Assembly (NCBI GenBank): GCA_965226805.1 | Contig: CBDDDW010000028.1 | Location: 310,001 to 374,000 of the forward strand | Direction: 5' to 3' | DNA length: 64,000 nt | From: CBDDDW01 sp965226805 | Lineage (GTDB): Bacteria; Chloroflexota; Dehalococcoidia; Lucifugimonadales; JAGWBF01 | Notes under the pieces: generated by a model | Database searches by the model: none | What the model was told of the DNA's origin: nothing | Seen by the model: only the letters and a program-made list of their open reading frames with translations | Shown: positions 61,620 to 64,000 of the stretch, piece by piece | Layout: each line of letters begins with the position of its first letter | Position numbering within the stretch: position 1 is the first letter of the stretch | Program-made: the position numbers and the translations under genes

Positions 61620-62003
61620 ATGCTTGACGACTACTTCCGGCAATACGGGCTAATCGCAATATTCGCCGTCGTCGCCTTTGTCGTGCCCTCCAGCATGTTG
61701 TTGCTCTCCTGGCTGGCTTCTCGCGTACGCATCCGCCCCCAGAAACCCGATCCGGTCAAGCTAGACATATACGAGTGTGGAATGGAGACCATCGGGGGTA
61801 AGTGGGGACAGTTTAATTTTCGCTACTATATGTACGCCCTGCTCTTCGTGATATTCGATGTGCAGGTCGTATTCATTTACCCCTGGGCCGTCAGGCTCAA
61901 CAGCATGAAATTGTTCGCTCTCGTCGAGATGATGGGATTCATCGCCATCCTTCTGGTGGGGTGGGTCTACGCCTGGCGCAAGCAAGACCTGGAGTGGAAG
62001 TAA
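61620..62003 (+). CDS. nuoA: NADH-quinone oxidoreductase subunit A
   Basis: 127 residues from ATG 61620 (MLDDYFRQYGLIAIFAVVAF). Three membrane helices, with the family loop VKLDIYECGMETIGGKWGQF, FRYYMYALLFVIFDVQVVF and the C-terminal YAWRKQDLEWK. First gene of the complex I operon; nuoB follows after three bases. Confidence 0.95.
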   Translation: MLDDYFRQYGLIAIFAVVAFVVPSSMLLLSWLASRVRIRPQKPDPVKLDIYECGMETIGGKWGQFNFRYYMYALLFVIFDVQVVFIYPWAVRLNSMKLFALVEMMGFIAILLVGWVYAWRKQDLEWK

Positions 62004-62006
62004 GCT

Positions 62007-62624
62007 ATGGCGCCTGAGATCACAGAGGGCGATGGTCCACTATACTCCCGGACATGGGATATTGACCGGGACGAGGGGCAGGTGGTTGAGACGATGCGGC
62101 AGACCCACCTGGACGCCTTTGCCGAGTCGGTGATCGAGGTGCCTCAGGACCTGGAGCGGAACATAATGGTCACCTCGGTGGACGCGTTGCTCAACTGGGG
62201 GCGCAAGTCGGCGTTGTGGCCAGTGGCTTTCGGGTTAGCTTGCTGCGCCTTCGAGATGATGGCGACGGCCATGGGAAGGTTCGACATAGCCCGGTTCGGG
62301 ATGGAGGCCTTCCGAGCAACCCCTCGCCAGGCAGACTTGATGATCGTGGCGGGAACGGTGACGTGGAAAATGGCCCCTGCAATCCGGCGAATCTACGACC
62401 AGATGGGAGAGCCCAAGTGGGTCATCTCCATGGGGGTCTGCGCTACCAGCGGCGGTCCTTATTACTCCAGCTACAGCGTGGTCCCGGGTGTCAACCATAT
62501 CGTGCCAGTAGACGTGTATGTACCGGGCTGCCCACCGCGCCCGGACGCTTTACTGTACGGCATCATGCAGCTACACGAGAAGATCAAGCGGTACAGCCTC
62601 CGTGGTGAGGTGGCGGGAAGCTGA
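62007..62624 (+). CDS. nuoB: NADH-quinone oxidoreductase subunit B
   Basis: 205 residues. N2 cluster ligands: ACCAFEMMATAMGRFDIARF (adjacent Cys pair), SMGVCATSGGPYYSSYSVV (Cys) and DVYVPGCPPRPDALLYGIMQ (Cys). An N-terminal extension of about 45 residues precedes the conserved core. Ends overlapping nuoC (ATGA). Confidence 0.96.
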   Translation: MAPEITEGDGPLYSRTWDIDRDEGQVVETMRQTHLDAFAESVIEVPQDLERNIMVTSVDALLNWGRKSALWPVAFGLACCAFEMMATAMGRFDIARFGMEAFRATPRQADLMIVAGTVTWKMAPAIRRIYDQMGEPKWVISMGVCATSGGPYYSSYSVVPGVNHIVPVDVYVPGCPPRPDALLYGIMQLHEKIKRYSLRGEVAGS

Positions 62625-63079
62625 TGACCAGGGTCCTGGAGGGCGGACAGGTTGCCGACTCCCTTCAAGAGCACCACCCCGGAGTGGTAGATCACTGGAC
62701 ACAGTCCGAGGTCTGGGTCACGCCCGAGAGCATCCTGGAGGTAGTGAAGTTCCTGAAAGGGGCGCCCGGCCTGGACCTAACCTACCTCAACGCCATATCG
62801 GCAGTGGACTATGTAGACCATTTTGAGCTGGTCTATCACCTCACCTCCTTCGAGCATAACCACTCCACCGTCATCAAGGCCAGGGTGTACGGCCGCGAGG
62901 AACCCTCCATACCATCGATCGTGAGCGTGTGGCAAGGGGCCGATTTACAGGAGCGGGAGATCTGGGACCTGATGGGTATACGGTTCCTGGAGCACCCCAA
63001 TCTCAAGCGGATCATGCTGTGGGAGGGATTTCAGGGGCACCCTCTACGCAAGGACTTCCAGGACGTGGTGGAGTACTAA
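62624..63079 (+). CDS. nuoC: NADH-quinone oxidoreductase subunit C
   Basis: 151 residues. 30-kDa subunit signature EREIWDLMGIRFLEHPNLKR followed by IMLWEGFQGHPLRKDF. Separate from nuoD, not fused. ATG 62624 overlaps nuoB by one base. Confidence 0.95.
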   Translation: MTRVLEGGQVADSLQEHHPGVVDHWTQSEVWVTPESILEVVKFLKGAPGLDLTYLNAISAVDYVDHFELVYHLTSFEHNHSTVIKARVYGREEPSIPSIVSVWQGADLQEREIWDLMGIRFLEHPNLKRIMLWEGFQGHPLRKDFQDVVEY

Positions 63080-63085
63080 AGCGCG

Positions 63086-64000
63086 ATGGCTATCAAGACC
63101 GAGCCCATTACGGTAAACATAGGCCCTCAGCATCCCAGTACACACGGTGTATTCAGGCTCAGAGTCACCTTCGACGGCGAGGTCATTCTGGACGTCGAGC
63201 CCGTTTTCGGGTACCTGCACCGGGGCTCGGAGAAACTGGCGGAGGAGCGTAACTACGTCCAAGTAATTACGCTAACCGACAGGTTGGACTACGTGGCCTC
63301 CATGACCAATAACCAGGCCTACTGTTTGGCCGTAGAGAAGCTTATGGGAATCGAGGTGCCCGAAAGGGGCAAGTATCTCAGAGTAATGGCCGCCGAGCTA
63401 CAGCGTATCGCGAGCCACCTGGTCGCCATTGGATTTTTCCTCCAGGACCTGGGCGCCCTGGGCACGCCCCTGATGTACTGTTTCAGGGAACGGGAGAGGA
63501 TTCTGGATCTCTTTGAGATGCTCTGCGGCGCCCGAGTTACGGTCAGCTACATGAGGCCGGGGGGAGTATTCTTCGATACTCCAGAAGACTACTGGCCCGC
63601 GCTCAGACAGTTTCTCCGCGAAATGCCGGGCTATATCGGTGAGCTGGAACGCCTCCTTGTGGAGAACGAGATCATCCTCGTGAGGACCAAGGGCGTCGGC
63701 CTGTTGTCGCTGGAGAGAGCCTTGGAGTGCTCGGTCAGCGGGCCTATGCTCAGGGCCAGCGGCCTCGATTGGGACTGGCGCAAGGCGGACCCCTACGACG
63801 CCTACGACCGCGTCGAGTTCGATGTGCCCGTTGGGAGCAACGGCGATAATCTGGACCGGTTCTGGCTGCGGATGCAGGAGATGCACCAGAGCCTGCGGAT
63901 AATAGAACAGTGTGTGGAGCAGATCCCCGACGGGCCCGTGCGTGCCGAGCTCCCCCTGGTGCTCCGGCCTCCCGCTGGAGCGGAAGCATATGGCCGGGTG
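63086..64000 (+). CDS. nuoD: NADH-quinone oxidoreductase subunit D (partial, runs off the window)
   Basis: 305 codons of the 49-kDa subunit, open to the window end. ATG 63086 is six bases after the nuoC stop. Sequence: ITVNIGPQHPSTHGVFRLRV with the quinone-site His residues, VEPVFGYLHRGSEKLAEERN, ELQRIASHLVAIGFFLQDLG, SYMRPGGVFFDTP, DWDWRKADPYDAYDRVEFDV. Further nuo genes presumably follow. Confidence 0.95.
   Translation, partial: MAIKTEPITVNIGPQHPSTHGVFRLRVTFDGEVILDVEPVFGYLHRGSEKLAEERNYVQVITLTDRLDYVASMTNNQAYCLAVEKLMGIEVPERGKYLRVMAAELQRIASHLVAIGFFLQDLGALGTPLMYCFRERERILDLFEMLCGARVTVSYMRPGGVFFDTPEDYWPALRQFLREMPGYIGELERLLVENEIILVRTKGVGLLSLERALECSVSGPMLRASGLDWDWRKADPYDAYDRVEFDVPVGSNGDNLDRFWLRMQEMHQSLRIIEQCVEQIPDGPVRAELPLVLRPPAGAEAYGRV

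Overview
The window reads as a chromosomal segment of an uncultured Chloroflexota bacterium, most likely close to Dehalococcoidia/SAR202. This is inferred from gene content only: several LLM-type flavin/F420 oxidoreductases, a tandem pair of ThDP enzymes, Thr/Pro-rich lipoproteins, a DUF3090 + SCO1664-type pair, and many small interspersed repeats. No rRNA, tRNA, CRISPR array or replication origin was recognised.

Layout. (1) 0.1-9.6 kb: an unusual divergent locus. On the minus strand lie a transglutaminase-like Cys/His/Asp protein, a two-TM RCK potassium channel, a SecA paralogue and a lipoprotein; on the plus strand lie an XpaC-like membrane coiled-coil protein, a TelA-like protein and a small RHH-like protein. 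(2) 10-17.1 kb: an insertion-sequence graveyard with two IS1380-type elements, one complete IS256-type element, an IS256 tail, the end of an IS3 element, and a few small host genes. (3) 17.1-22.1 kb: zinc-ribbon/RDD proteins, a Lon-like protease gene broken by a 124-bp tandem duplication plus a one-base shift, and the SCO1664/DUF3090 pair. (4) 22.1-29.9 kb: small-molecule metabolism with two paralogous ThDP enzymes, a FAD oxidoreductase, an MBL hydrolase, an LLM oxidoreductase and a lipoprotein. (5) 30.5-32.0 kb: an intact IS3-family element sitting between two truncated genes.

(6) 33.1-35.4 kb is the most exciting part. The minus-strand operon ends in a clean terminator and encodes a ferredoxin:thioredoxin reductase catalytic subunit followed by a glutaredoxin. 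Both are interrupted by in-frame TGA codons exactly at redox-active cysteine positions: codons 57 and 89 of the reductase, and codon 15 of the glutaredoxin (U-G-P-C). Each of the three TGA codons is followed by a perfect 7-bp hairpin whose loop starts 20-22 nt downstream and contains an early G, as expected of a bacterial SECIS. In the reductase the two TGAs replace both cysteines of the catalytic disulfide, while the four iron-sulfur ligands remain Cys. That predicts a diselenide-type ferredoxin-linked reductase paired with a seleno-glutaredoxin. A naive gene caller splits or loses both genes.

(7) 35.7-46.6 kb: MscS channel, Sir2 (one amber codon at a conserved Trp), RecF, PAC2-family protein, LLM oxidoreductases (one intact, one broken duplicate), a gamma-glutamyltransferase and an MFS exporter. 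(8) 47.2-54.3 kb: GatC/AtzG-like protein + amidase, an MDR dehydrogenase, a sugar transferase with an internally deleted nucleotide-sugar dehydrogenase, a methyltransferase, and a complete queF-queD-queC-queE operon behind a near-consensus promoter. (9) 54.3-64 kb: Rieske protein, two regulators, threonine aldolase, hydrolase, LspA with a zinc-ribbon tail, RluD, GltX, and nuoA-nuoD (nuoD runs off the end).

MITE-like and other short repeats are scattered through the window. One MITE supplies the stop codons of both convergent genes flanking it.
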